From Thiomicrorhabdus sp965603495 (GTDB taxonomy: Bacteria; Pseudomonadota; Gammaproteobacteria; Thiomicrospirales; Thiomicrospiraceae), in assembly GCA_965603495.1 (NCBI GenBank), contig CBFDDF010000001.1, positions 248,001 through 312,000 of the forward strand: a stretch of 64,000 bases of DNA, in the 5' to 3' direction. Shown in pieces: positions 25,614 through 33,421 of the stretch. The notes beneath the pieces are model-generated. The model searched no databases. It was not told where the DNA came from and saw nothing but the letters and a program-made list of their open reading frames with translations. A program made the translations under genes and the position numbers. Each line of letters opens with the position of its first letter. Within the stretch, counting starts at the first letter, position 1.

Positions 25614-25637
25614 TCGTCATTTCGAGGAGAAATAAAT

Positions 25638-26546
25638 ATGGCACATCAAAATCCATGGCCAGATGAAGGTAATACTGGTCATATCTGGGATGAAGATCTG
25701 CGTGAATTAGATAACCCACCGCCACTATGGTGGATGTTATCGTTCTATGCTGGTTTCATTATGATTATCTTTTATACCTTATACTATCCGACCATTCCAT
25801 TAACGAATGCGTCTGGCGAGTTCACAAAAGGGATGACTGGCTGGACTCAGATAAATGAATATAACGATGACTTTAAGGTTCTTAAAGATTGGCGTGTTGC
25901 AAAGTTTGCAGATAAAGAAGAAAAGTTAGCTGCAATGTCAGTTGCTGAGATTCTTAAAGATGAAGAGCTTAAGTCATATGCTTTAGCCACTTCTAAAATG
26001 TTGTTCGGTGATTACTGTGCAGCATGTCACGGCGCTGGTGGAGCAGGTAATATTAACTTCCCAGTTTTGGCTGATGATGACTGGCTATGGGGTGGTAATA
26101 TCACTCAGATCGAAGCGTCTATCAAAAATGGCCGTATCGGTAATATGCCTGCTAAAGGTCTGATGGGGAATCTAACGGATTCTGAAATCGATGAAGTCAC
26201 AGACTATGTCATCGCTTTATCTGAAGGGAAAGGTGGTGATGCCGCTTATTCTGCTGGTAAAGCGGTTTATAGTAAGGGTATGTGTCTAGCATGTCACGGT
26301 CCGGCTGGTAAGCCTTTGGCGCCAGCAGGTGCTGCGAACCTGACGGATCAAATCTGGCGTTTTAGTGGTGATCGTGAAGAGATTCGGAACGTCATCGCAA
26401 ACGGTGTCAACGTTAAAAAGAATGGTGAGTATGTTGCTGGAACACGTCAAGCAATCATGCCTGCATTTAAAGAACGTTTGCCAAATCCCGATGTGAATGT
26501 TAAACGCTTAGCCGTTTATATTCACGCCTTAGGTGGTGGTCAGTAG
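25638..26546 (+). CDS. ccoP: cbb3 oxidase di-haem subunit CcoP
   Basis: A membrane-anchored di-haem cytochrome c, the electron entry point of the oxidase. A helix at about 30-50 follows the signature D-E-D-L-R-E-L-D-N-P-P-P-L-W-W. Haem motifs are C127-A-A-C-H131 and C216-L-A-C-H220, each followed by a G-x-N-M-P or I-M-P-A-F methionine region. The 302-residue length is standard. GAGGAG stands 10-15 bases before the ATG. A strong terminator follows 30 bases after the stop, closing the ccoNOQP operon. Confidence 0.97.
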   Translation: MAHQNPWPDEGNTGHIWDEDLRELDNPPPLWWMLSFYAGFIMIIFYTLYYPTIPLTNASGEFTKGMTGWTQINEYNDDFKVLKDWRVAKFADKEEKLAAMSVAEILKDEELKSYALATSKMLFGDYCAACHGAGGAGNINFPVLADDDWLWGGNITQIEASIKNGRIGNMPAKGLMGNLTDSEIDEVTDYVIALSEGKGGDAAYSAGKAVYSKGMCLACHGPAGKPLAPAGAANLTDQIWRFSGDREEIRNVIANGVNVKKNGEYVAGTRQAIMPAFKERLPNPDVNVKRLAVYIHALGGGQ

Positions 26547-26575
26547 TTCGTGCCTTGGCACTGAGCTAATGAATA

Positions 26576-26609
26576 GAAAGGAGAGCATTTGTTCTCCTTT
26601 CTCATTTTT
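26576..26609 (+). terminator. Terminator of ccoNOQP
   Basis: GAAAGGAGA (26576-26584) pairs perfectly with TCTCCTTTC (26593-26601) across an 8-base loop, followed by CA and five T. It is a clear intrinsic terminator 30 bases after the ccoP stop. Confidence 0.85.
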
Positions 26610-26620
26610 GGAAAATAGAA

Positions 26621-26640
26621 AACTTGATTTCAATCAAGTT
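26621..26640. promoter_or_regulatory. FNR/ANR-type box
   Basis: AACTTGAT-TTCA-ATCAAGTT is a perfect 8+8 inverted repeat that contains the full FNR consensus TTGAT-N4-ATCAA at 26624-26637. It lies 17 bases before the ATG of the 50-codon gene. A class II start (-41.5) would fall inside that gene, so the site may instead act from further away or repress. Oxygen control of cbb3 genes by FNR-type regulators is well established in other bacteria. Confidence 0.65.
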
Positions 26641-26654
26641 GCTAGGAGTTTATT

Positions 26655-26807
26655 ATGAATGAATTAAACAGTGACTTAGTACTTTGGCTTTCACTTGGTG
26701 GCGTGGCGTTAAGTATTGTGGCATTCCTTGGCTTTGCTTGGAAGACTGCAAGAGCGATGGAAGGCTTAGAGAAAGACGAGCAAAAAGACGAGCAAAAAGA
26801 CAATTAG
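26655..26807 (+). CDS. 50-residue single-helix membrane protein in the cbb3 locus
   Basis: An ATG at 26655 with AGGAG 7 bases upstream opens a 50-codon frame ending TAG at 26807. Residues about 8-30 form one hydrophobic helix (L-V-L-W-L-S-L-G-G-V-A-L-S-I-V-A-F-L-G-F-A), followed by a charged tail that ends in two D-E-Q-K repeats. It sits between the ccoP terminator and a second, 21-bp-stem terminator, with an FNR-type box upstream, so it looks like its own transcription unit. The size and site recall small cbb3 helpers such as CcoM or CcoH, but I cannot assign it. Confidence 0.65.
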   Translation: MNELNSDLVLWLSLGGVALSIVAFLGFAWKTARAMEGLEKDEQKDEQKDN

Positions 26808-26821
26808 TTTTTTTTCAGTTA

Positions 26822-26866
26822 ATAAACAAAAATAGGTCTAACTTGGTTAGGCCTATTTTTGTTTAT
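26822..26866. terminator. Long-stem terminator after the small gene
   Basis: A 21-bp stem with a 3-base loop (TTG) and one T-G wobble covers 26822-26866. The outer part is A-rich on the left and T-rich on the right, so it can stop transcription in both directions. It separates the 50-codon gene from ccoG. Confidence 0.8.
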
Positions 26867-26955
26867 AATCATGCATAAAAACAATTGCTTATGCCTGGCA
26901 AAGTAAATTTTATAGAATGGCGCCGTTAACCAATAAAAATAGCAGGGACTAGCTT

Positions 26956-28425
26956 ATGTCAGACAGTAAAAAAGATTTATATCACGACCACGGTCCGACA
27001 GGTTCTGTATTAGATCATATGGATATGAGTAATAAAAATCTGGAGAACATTGGAGTAGAGATCTTACCTATTCACACGGGTGGCACTGTGCACGCTAAGC
27101 GTATAGGTGGGACTTTTCGTACTGTTAAGTGGATTATCGCTTCCTTTTGGTTAGCGCTGTTTTTAGGGCCGTATCTTCGTTGGGATGGGCATCAAGCCCT
27201 GTTGTTTGATTTAGCGAATCGTCAGTTTCATATTTTTGGACTCACAATCCTGCCGCAGGATATTTGGATTCTTGCCATGATTTTACTGTTCTTTGCATTA
27301 TTGCTGGCTGCTTCTACTGCTATCGCAGGACGCCTATGGTGTGGTTATGCCTGTTTCCAAACGGTTTGGACTGATGTGTTTACTTGGATAGAGGAAAAAA
27401 TTGAAGGTCAGCCTAATAAGCGTGTCCAGCTTCAAGAAGCCCCTATGAATTTCGCAAAGTTTCAGATGAAGTTAAAGAAACACTTAATATGGGGTTTTCT
27501 CGGCTTTATGACCGCTTTTAGTTTTGTCGCTTACTTCACAGATGCGATTGACCTTTGGATCAGAATGTTTAGTTTTGAATGGGGTGGCACTGAAACAGTA
27601 ATCATTATGAGTTTAGGCTTTGCCAGTTATTTCTTTGCGGGAATATTACGCGAACAGACGTGTATCGGCTTTTGCCCTTATGCACGAATTCAGGGCGCTA
27701 TGATTGATACGCAAACCGTTGTGCCAACCTACGATGTAGATCGCGGAGAACCACGTGGTCGTATTAAGAGGGTTAAACCAGGTGAAGAAACACCTGATTT
27801 AGGAGATTGTATCGATTGTAACCTGTGTGTCGCCGTTTGCCCAACAGGGGTTGATATACGTTTGGGTCAGCAGTTTGGTTGTATTACTTGTGGACTCTGT
27901 ATTGATGCCTGTGATTCGGTGATGGAAAAAATAAAAAAACCAAAGGGCTTAATTCGTTATGCTTCGCTCGCTGAGTTTGCAGGCCAAAAATTACCTGCCA
28001 TTTGGAAGCGCCCGAGAGTCATTGTTTATGTTGCAATTATGTTATTTGCAGCGGTGACGATGCTCTGGGGACTTACAACCATGTCTTCAATCGATGTTAA
28101 AGCACTGCATGATCGCTCGCCCCTATACGTACAGATGAGTAATGGGGATATTCAAAATAAATGGACGATCAAGGTCGTTAATAAGAGTGCGGATGTTATG
28201 AGAGCCGAAATCACTGTTGAAGGCCCTGCAGGTTTGAGTTATGTTGCAGAAAAAGTCATCACAATTCAGCCTGGAAATGTTGGTGCAACAACGTTATTAG
28301 TTAAAATTCCTAAGAAGCAACTAACAGCATCTAATACTCCGATCTTAATTAAAGTGGTTGATTTATCCAATCCATTAAACGCAGAGAATTATAAGAGTGT
28401 TTTCTTAGGGCCAAAGATTCGCTAG
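26956..28425 (+). CDS. ccoG: Cytochrome oxidase assembly protein CcoG (RdxA/FixG)
   Basis: An integral membrane ferredoxin-like protein needed for copper delivery to the cbb3 oxidase, acting as a cupric reductase in studied species. Five predicted helices include L-W-C-G-Y-A-C-F-Q-T-V-W-T. Two [4Fe-4S] motifs follow: C-I-D-C-N-L-C-V-A-V-C-P and C-I-T-C-G-L-C-I-D-A-C. The last ~110 residues form the periplasmic Ig-like domain. The 489-residue length is standard. It heads the assembly genes that follow ccoNOQP; a terminator separates it from fixH. Confidence 0.95.
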   Translation: MSDSKKDLYHDHGPTGSVLDHMDMSNKNLENIGVEILPIHTGGTVHAKRIGGTFRTVKWIIASFWLALFLGPYLRWDGHQALLFDLANRQFHIFGLTILPQDIWILAMILLFFALLLAASTAIAGRLWCGYACFQTVWTDVFTWIEEKIEGQPNKRVQLQEAPMNFAKFQMKLKKHLIWGFLGFMTAFSFVAYFTDAIDLWIRMFSFEWGGTETVIIMSLGFASYFFAGILREQTCIGFCPYARIQGAMIDTQTVVPTYDVDRGEPRGRIKRVKPGEETPDLGDCIDCNLCVAVCPTGVDIRLGQQFGCITCGLCIDACDSVMEKIKKPKGLIRYASLAEFAGQKLPAIWKRPRVIVYVAIMLFAAVTMLWGLTTMSSIDVKALHDRSPLYVQMSNGDIQNKWTIKVVNKSADVMRAEITVEGPAGLSYVAEKVITIQPGNVGATTLLVKIPKKQLTASNTPILIKVVDLSNPLNAENYKSVFLGPKIR

Positions 28426-28494
28426 CCCTGTTAAATTTTGTCACTGTTTATATAGAAATTTATCGTTAAACACTATATTATCGTGACTATTAAT

Positions 28495-28519
28495 AAAGCC
28501 CTTATTTAGGGCTTTTTTT
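28495..28519 (+). terminator. Terminator between ccoG and fixH
   Basis: AAAGCCC (28495-28501) pairs with GGGCTTT (28509-28515) around TTATTTA and runs into T's. It closes the ccoG transcript; fixH-ccoI-ccoS either start from their own promoter or depend on read-through. Confidence 0.8.
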
Positions 28520-28542
28520 GTCTAAACAATTAGGAGAAAAAG

Positions 28543-29064
28543 ATGTCACAAGTAAAGAAGGATCAACGCGATTGGAGTGTTGCCTGGAAGAACCCTTTTG
28601 TGATCAGCTGGTTTGCTATTCTGACGATTGTGGTGGGTGTTAATTTCTTCATGGTGAGTATGGCTATCGTGACCAATCCAGGTCTGGTTATTGATGATTT
28701 TTACGAAAAAGGTAAGAACATGGATAAGGTATTGGCCGAACGTAAACGTATGGAAGAAATGGGTTGGCAGTTAAAGATTGAACTACCCGTGTTGTCAGAA
28801 GGCAAGTCTGATACGGTTAAGTTAATGGTTATGGACAAGGAAAATCGTCCCTTAAAGGTGGACTCAGCCATTCTTTATTACTATCGACCGTCTGATCGAA
28901 AACTAGATGGCGAGCAAGCTTTAGTCGCGACGAACACCAAGGGCGAATATCAGGCTGAATTAGTCCTAAATACTAAAGGTAAATGGGATGTAATCATGGA
29001 AGTCAGACAAGGCGAATTGATGTATAACATGGGTCGTTCAATCATGGTCCAAGATCCGCAATAA
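28543..29064 (+). CDS. fixH: Cytochrome oxidase assembly protein FixH (CcoH)
   Basis: A 173-residue FixH/CcoH-family protein with one N-terminal membrane helix (residues about 25-48) and a periplasmic beta-domain that contains the F-Y-E-K-G-K-N family signature (at about 58-64). It is required for cbb3 oxidase assembly in studied bacteria. TAGGAG lies 10 bases before the ATG. The stop overlaps the ccoI start by one base (TAATG), so fixH, ccoI and ccoS are translationally coupled. Confidence 0.9.
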   Translation: MSQVKKDQRDWSVAWKNPFVISWFAILTIVVGVNFFMVSMAIVTNPGLVIDDFYEKGKNMDKVLAERKRMEEMGWQLKIELPVLSEGKSDTVKLMVMDKENRPLKVDSAILYYYRPSDRKLDGEQALVATNTKGEYQAELVLNTKGKWDVIMEVRQGELMYNMGRSIMVQDPQ

Positions 29065-31550
29065 TGATGGCTCATGCTTGTTTTCATTGTGGCCAAGCAA
29101 TCCCTGAAGGGGATTTGATTTTAAGACCTATTAATGGCGAGCAGCGTGAATTTTGTTGCCATGGTTGCGCCTCGGTTTGTGAGGTGATCTATGAAGCGGG
29201 TATGGAAAGTTTCTATCAGCGTACACCTGATGGAGAATTACTTTCTCCACCACCGCCTCCCAATAAAGATATCGAATTTTTCGACTATGATGAAGTACAG
29301 TCACAATATGTAACTGAATTGAGTGATCGTCGCGAAATTACGCTCATGTCTGATGCGATCCATTGTGCTGCTTGTGTCTGGTTAATTGAACACAGCCTGG
29401 CAAAAGTGGACGGTATTTTACTGGCTTCAGTCAACTTCACCAATAAGCAAATTAAAGTTCGCTGGAATAATAGCAAGTTAAAACTATCCGATATCATTAA
29501 GAAACTTAATGCCATCGGTTATGACGCAACGCCTTATGATGCATCCACGAGTGAAGCTGCCTATCGTAAGGCGAATCGTGATCTACTCTATCGATTAGGT
29601 TTTGCCGGTTTTGCCATGATGAATATCATGTGGTTTTCAGTGGCGCTTTATACCGGTGCCAGTGAGGATCAGGAATACCGTCAATATTTTCACTGGCTTG
29701 AACTTATTATTGCGACAGTCACCTTAGCGTATTCTGGACAGCCTTTTTTGAAAGGCGCACTCACCTCTCTTAAGGCACGAACCGTAGGAATGGATGTGTC
29801 GATTTCTTTGGGGATGTTAACGACCTATTTCTATTCTTTTTGGGTGACGATTAATCCAGAGTCGATAGGCGAAGTCTACTTTGACACTTTAATTGATTTT
29901 ATGTTCTTGTTATTGATAGGGCGTTATTTAGAAGCCATTTCTAAAAACAAGGCAGTGGATGCTTCACGTCGATTAATGAACTTGCAGCCTAAGGTAGCAC
30001 GTCAAATAATAGAGGGTGAGCCAAAAATCATGCCGGTACGGGCTTTGGCTCGAGGGGCTGAAATCATGGTTAAACCCGGGGAACAGTTCCCTGTTGATGG
30101 CTCTGTGATTTCAGGCTTGAGTATGGTGAATGAATCGATGTTAAGTGGTGAGTCTCGTGAAATCATTAAACAGATTGGAGACAGAGTTGCGGCGGGAACA
30201 TTGAATGTAGACGGTACCTTAACCGTCGCAGTAGAGAGGATTTTGCAAGATACTCAGTTGGGTCGTATTGTCCATATGGTTGAAGAAGCGCAAGGCTCTA
30301 AGGCTCCGATCCAATGTACCGCAGATAAGATTATGCCTTGGTTTGTCAGTACTACGCTGGCTCTTGCATTTGCAAGTTTTGCTTTCTGGTTTTTTAATAC
30401 AGGGATTGAATTTGCCATTATGACGTCGACGGCAGTATTAATCATTACTTGCCCTTGCGCCTTTGGTTTAGCGACGCCCATGGCGATTGCAGTTGCCTCA
30501 GGTATTTCCGCTCGGCATGGTATTTTGATTAAAAATGGCACAGTATTAGAAACCTTGCAGTCCATTGAACACTTTGTATTTGATAAAACGGGCACCTTGA
30601 CGAAAGGGCAGATGCAGTTGGTTGACTACCACTTATCCGTTCAAGATGATGATAAACAACTGTTGCTTGAAATTGCTTCAATAGAACATCTCTCAGAGCA
30701 TTCCTTAGGTCGAGCCATGTCAGAAGCCATTAAGAGTGAGCTTGCACTTAGTAATAAAGATTGGTTGCCGATCACTGAGTTTAAAGCACTACCAGGAAAA
30801 GGCGTACAAGGTGTCTATCAAGATAGAGTCATTAATGTAGGAACCGCTAACTGGTTAGTTTCGTTGGGTATGGTCTTGCCTGAAGCATTCACTGAATTGT
30901 CGAATGAACGTGCTTTGTTAGCACAAACCGCCGTGTGGGTTGCCCGGGATAATACTGTGGTTGCTTTGCTGTTTTTAGAAGATGAGATTCGTCCTGAAGC
31001 GATTGAATTAATCCAACGGCTCAAAGCAAAGGGTAAGGAGGTTACTTTACTCAGTGGTGACTTAAAGGTTGTTGCTCAACGTGTTGCAGAACAGTTAGGT
31101 GGCATGAATGTGATTGCCGAAGTGTTACCGGAGGATAAAAACCAAGTTATTCGTGATTTGCAGGCTAAGGGTCAACTGGTTGCTATGATTGGTGATGGAG
31201 TCAATGATGCACCGGCTCTGGTTAGAGCGGATGTCGGTATAGCTTTGGGCTCAGGAACCGATGTTTCAATGGACAGTGCGGACATTGTGTTGATGAACAA
31301 TGAATTACTAGCGGTGGATACTGCGGTGGAACTTTCTGCACGGACGCTCAAAACCATCAAGCAAAATATCGTCAGTTCAATCACTTACAATGTAATTATG
31401 GTACCTTTGGCGATGAGTGGTGTGCTCACGCCATTGATCGCTGCGATTACAATGCCGTTAAGTAGTTTAGTGGTCATTGGTAATGCGGCGCGCATCAGAA
31501 GCTTTTTTAGCCACAGAGCCATTGTTAAACGTAGACAAGGAATGAAATAA
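29064..31550 (+). CDS. ccoI: Copper-translocating P-type ATPase CcoI (FixI)
   Basis: Exports copper from the cytoplasm toward cbb3 oxidase assembly. The N-terminus has the Cys-rich region typical of FixI (C6, C9, C31, C32, C35) and a heavy-metal domain with C101-A-A-C104. The membrane copper motif C-P-C, phosphorylation motif D-K-T-G-T-L-T, a G-D-G-V-N-D-A-P-A-L hinge, and the A-domain S-G-E-S (in place of TGES, common in this class) are all present. The 828-residue protein may start at either of two adjacent ATG codons. ccoS overlaps its stop. Confidence 0.95.
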   Translation: MMAHACFHCGQAIPEGDLILRPINGEQREFCCHGCASVCEVIYEAGMESFYQRTPDGELLSPPPPPNKDIEFFDYDEVQSQYVTELSDRREITLMSDAIHCAACVWLIEHSLAKVDGILLASVNFTNKQIKVRWNNSKLKLSDIIKKLNAIGYDATPYDASTSEAAYRKANRDLLYRLGFAGFAMMNIMWFSVALYTGASEDQEYRQYFHWLELIIATVTLAYSGQPFLKGALTSLKARTVGMDVSISLGMLTTYFYSFWVTINPESIGEVYFDTLIDFMFLLLIGRYLEAISKNKAVDASRRLMNLQPKVARQIIEGEPKIMPVRALARGAEIMVKPGEQFPVDGSVISGLSMVNESMLSGESREIIKQIGDRVAAGTLNVDGTLTVAVERILQDTQLGRIVHMVEEAQGSKAPIQCTADKIMPWFVSTTLALAFASFAFWFFNTGIEFAIMTSTAVLIITCPCAFGLATPMAIAVASGISARHGILIKNGTVLETLQSIEHFVFDKTGTLTKGQMQLVDYHLSVQDDDKQLLLEIASIEHLSEHSLGRAMSEAIKSELALSNKDWLPITEFKALPGKGVQGVYQDRVINVGTANWLVSLGMVLPEAFTELSNERALLAQTAVWVARDNTVVALLFLEDEIRPEAIELIQRLKAKGKEVTLLSGDLKVVAQRVAEQLGGMNVIAEVLPEDKNQVIRDLQAKGQLVAMIGDGVNDAPALVRADVGIALGSGTDVSMDSADIVLMNNELLAVDTAVELSARTLKTIKQNIVSSITYNVIMVPLAMSGVLTPLIAAITMPLSSLVVIGNAARIRSFFSHRAIVKRRQGMK

Positions 31551-31792
31551 TGGATGTGATTTACGGCTTGATTCCGATGATGCTTTTTTTCGGATTTTTA
31601 GTGGTGGTTGTCTTTATTTGGATGGCTAAGTCAGGTCAGTTTGATGATTTAGATGGTGCAGCCAATCGTATATTTATGGATGATGAGTATCCGGAAGATA
31701 TTCAAGCCAGCCAGTCTCAATCTCATAAGGCGGAAAATCCCGAAGAGCCTATTCAAGCGAATGAAGATAAGCCTGAATCGGATGTGAAGTAA
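31550..31792 (+). CDS. ccoS: cbb3 oxidase maturation protein CcoS
   Basis: An 80-residue protein with one membrane helix (about 3-27: I-P-M-M-L-F-F-G-F-L-V-V-V-V-F-I-W) followed by the CcoS hallmarks S-G-Q-F-D-D-L-D-G and R-I-F-M-D-D-E. CcoS is needed for cofactor insertion into CcoN. The last ~35 residues are an acidic, Gln-rich tail. It overlaps ccoI by one base and is the final gene of the cbb3 locus; a bidirectional terminator lies 90 bases on. Confidence 0.92.
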   Translation: MDVIYGLIPMMLFFGFLVVVVFIWMAKSGQFDDLDGAANRIFMDDEYPEDIQASQSQSHKAENPEEPIQANEDKPESDVK

Positions 31793-31882
31793 CATTTCAT
31801 AGAATATTATAAGATGCACAACAGGGTGGTCGAAACGGGGTAAGCAACTCACGTAAATCCTGCCACAAGACATTGAAATATA

Positions 31883-31912
31883 AAAAAAACCACCAGGCCT
31901 GGTGGTTTTTTT
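31883..31912. terminator. Bidirectional terminator built on the iterated palindrome
   Basis: A perfect 30-base palindrome: seven A, CC, the core ACCAGGCCTGGT, GG and seven T. It lies between the converging ccoS and the 219-residue gene and has the stem plus T-run of an intrinsic terminator on both strands. The core is identical to the 12-mer that recurs through the window. Confidence 0.8.
31892..31903. repeat. Iterated palindrome 10
   Basis: Exact copy forming the stem centre of the 30-base terminator after ccoS. Confidence 0.85.
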
Positions 31913-31932
31913 ATGGGCAGAAATAGGCGGTG

Positions 31933-32592
31933 TTATTGTTCTCTTGAGCTGGTTGTATATTGCAATGCTTCTGGGCCTTCTTGATCAATAATCATCTCTA
32001 AACCCAATTCATCAAAGAACCAGTGCGGCAATGTATCCGACTGAATCTCTTTACGATCAGGCTCACCAAAACGCATATTGATGGCACGTTCGGTTAAATG
32101 GTTTCGAGGCACCAAGGTTAAACTGGTGACTCTCTTTGACAGAAACTTCTCCACTTCGGAACTATAAAGCTCAATTTCGCGCCCACCAGAAGTGGTGGTG
32201 GTGATTTTCTTGCCCATTTCAAAGGCAGCATTCAGTTCGGCCTGCGTAACCTCTAATTTAACGGCTAAGGCGGCTTTAATAGAGCCGATATACATGACTG
32301 GAAAGTAGGCTTCCAAGGACTTATTGCTTTCATCTATCTCAGAAAATATTTTGACCTCAACATCTTTACCGTAAAGAGCCATTACATCAGCCAGAGTTGA
32401 TTCGTGGATCGTTAGACCTAAAGCATGAAGCTTTCCAGCATCATCGAATTTGGCATTCCAAGGCAGTTGTGCATTATCAATGGCTTCACGCTGTGGTTGA
32501 AACATTAGGATGAGTAAAAATCCAAGTATTGACCCAACCAGAACCAACCAGAACATCGGCAATGATTTTTTTTTGCTTGATAAAGAGTTCAT
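31933..32592 (-). CDS. Membrane-anchored protein of unknown function
   Basis: A 219-residue protein with a basic N-terminus and one membrane helix (about 12-31: P-M-F-W-L-V-L-V-G-S-I-L-G-F-L-L-I-L). A soluble, presumably periplasmic domain follows and includes L-G-L-T-I-H-E-S-T-L-A-D-V and A-I-N-M-R-F-G-E-P-D-R. I do not recognise the family. It starts 9 bases after the stop of the 196-residue membrane gene, so the two form an operon. Its position beside ccoS hints at a link to respiration, but the two loci converge and that is only a guess. Confidence 0.7.
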   Translation of the reverse strand: MNSLSSKKKSLPMFWLVLVGSILGFLLILMFQPQREAIDNAQLPWNAKFDDAGKLHALGLTIHESTLADVMALYGKDVEVKIFSEIDESNKSLEAYFPVMYIGSIKAALAVKLEVTQAELNAAFEMGKKITTTTSGGREIELYSSEVEKFLSKRVTSLTLVPRNHLTERAINMRFGEPDRKEIQSDTLPHWFFDELGLEMIIDQEGPEALQYTTSSREQ

Positions 32593-32601
32593 AGAAATAC
32601 G

Positions 32602-33192
32602 TTAATCCTTTTTCTTAATATTTGCATGCTGTACTTCATCGCTACCTTCACCCAGTTCTGCATTGGCATTTGGTCCTCTAGGCAGAAGTTTTTCAATGCT
32701 AGGATCAACAATCCCTTTACCCGCGTCATAGACAGAGATTCCTGTCTGCATAAAGGTAATCAAAACGGCAACAAAGATAACGACGGCTGAAAAGCGAATG
32801 GTAATAATTTCACCAAGATTCGTCTGGGTGCCTTCGGCTGAGAAATCATTCATACTGAATCCACCTGGGAAAATCATGTCAAATAGTGCATAGACAAGTA
32901 CCATGCCGATCGCAATCGCATAACTGATCAGCAAGATTCGCCCACGGCGCCAAGCAATTGTCCAGTGCGCCGCTACAAACCAACTGTCTTCCAGAGCAAG
33001 TTTTTGTTTACGATTGTATAGGTAAAAAATAACCAGACTGGAAATGAATGGTATTAAAAGAAGCTGTGTGGTGTGACCTATTTCGAGCACAATCATTGAT
33101 ATGAATAGATGAGTGATAATCACGTTCATATTGAAGATGTGATGTGGGGTTTTAGCCGCATTGATTTCTTGTGTAGTGACTTGGTAATGCAT
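32602..33192 (-). CDS. Multi-helix membrane protein of unknown function
   Basis: A 196-residue protein with helices predicted at about 23-60, 82-105 and 131-152. It has a short His-containing N-terminus, a Trp/Arg-rich loop (W-T-I-A-W-R-R-G-R) and a polar C-terminal tail that includes L-P-R-G-P-N-A-N. I do not recognise it. It is the first gene of a two-gene minus-strand operon with the 219-residue protein. A CRP-type palindrome is centred about 87 bases before the ATG, so cAMP- or redox-type control is possible. Confidence 0.7.
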   Translation of the reverse strand: MHYQVTTQEINAAKTPHHIFNMNVIITHLFISMIVLEIGHTTQLLLIPFISSLVIFYLYNRKQKLALEDSWFVAAHWTIAWRRGRILLISYAIAIGMVLVYALFDMIFPGGFSMNDFSAEGTQTNLGEIITIRFSAVVIFVAVLITFMQTGISVYDAGKGIVDPSIEKLLPRGPNANAELGEGSDEVQHANIKKKD

Positions 33193-33270
33193 AGCAGGTC
33201 TCTCGAATTGGGTTTTCGTTAAAATGTTGGGGTATAAACCCCCAAAATTGTCATTCTATGGTTTTGACCG

Positions 33271-33288
33271 AAGTGAAACATGTCACTT
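33271..33288. promoter_or_regulatory. CRP-type binding palindrome
   Basis: AAGTGA-AACATG-TCACTT is a perfect 6+6 inverted repeat with the GTGA-N6-TCAC layout of CRP/Vfr sites. On the minus strand a weak -10 (GACAAT, 33250-33245) would place it at about -41.5 of a promoter for the 196-residue gene. The match is by pattern only. Confidence 0.5.
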
Positions 33289-33421
33289 GGGCAGAGGTTA
33301 TCAACCATGCTCTTGTCGGGAATAGTCGGTCCACCCATTTGGCAAGTAATGGCCATAATTAGAGTGCGCCAATGTTAGCAGAACTAAGCTTTAAGATGTT
33401 GAGAATTAAAAGAGATTAATT

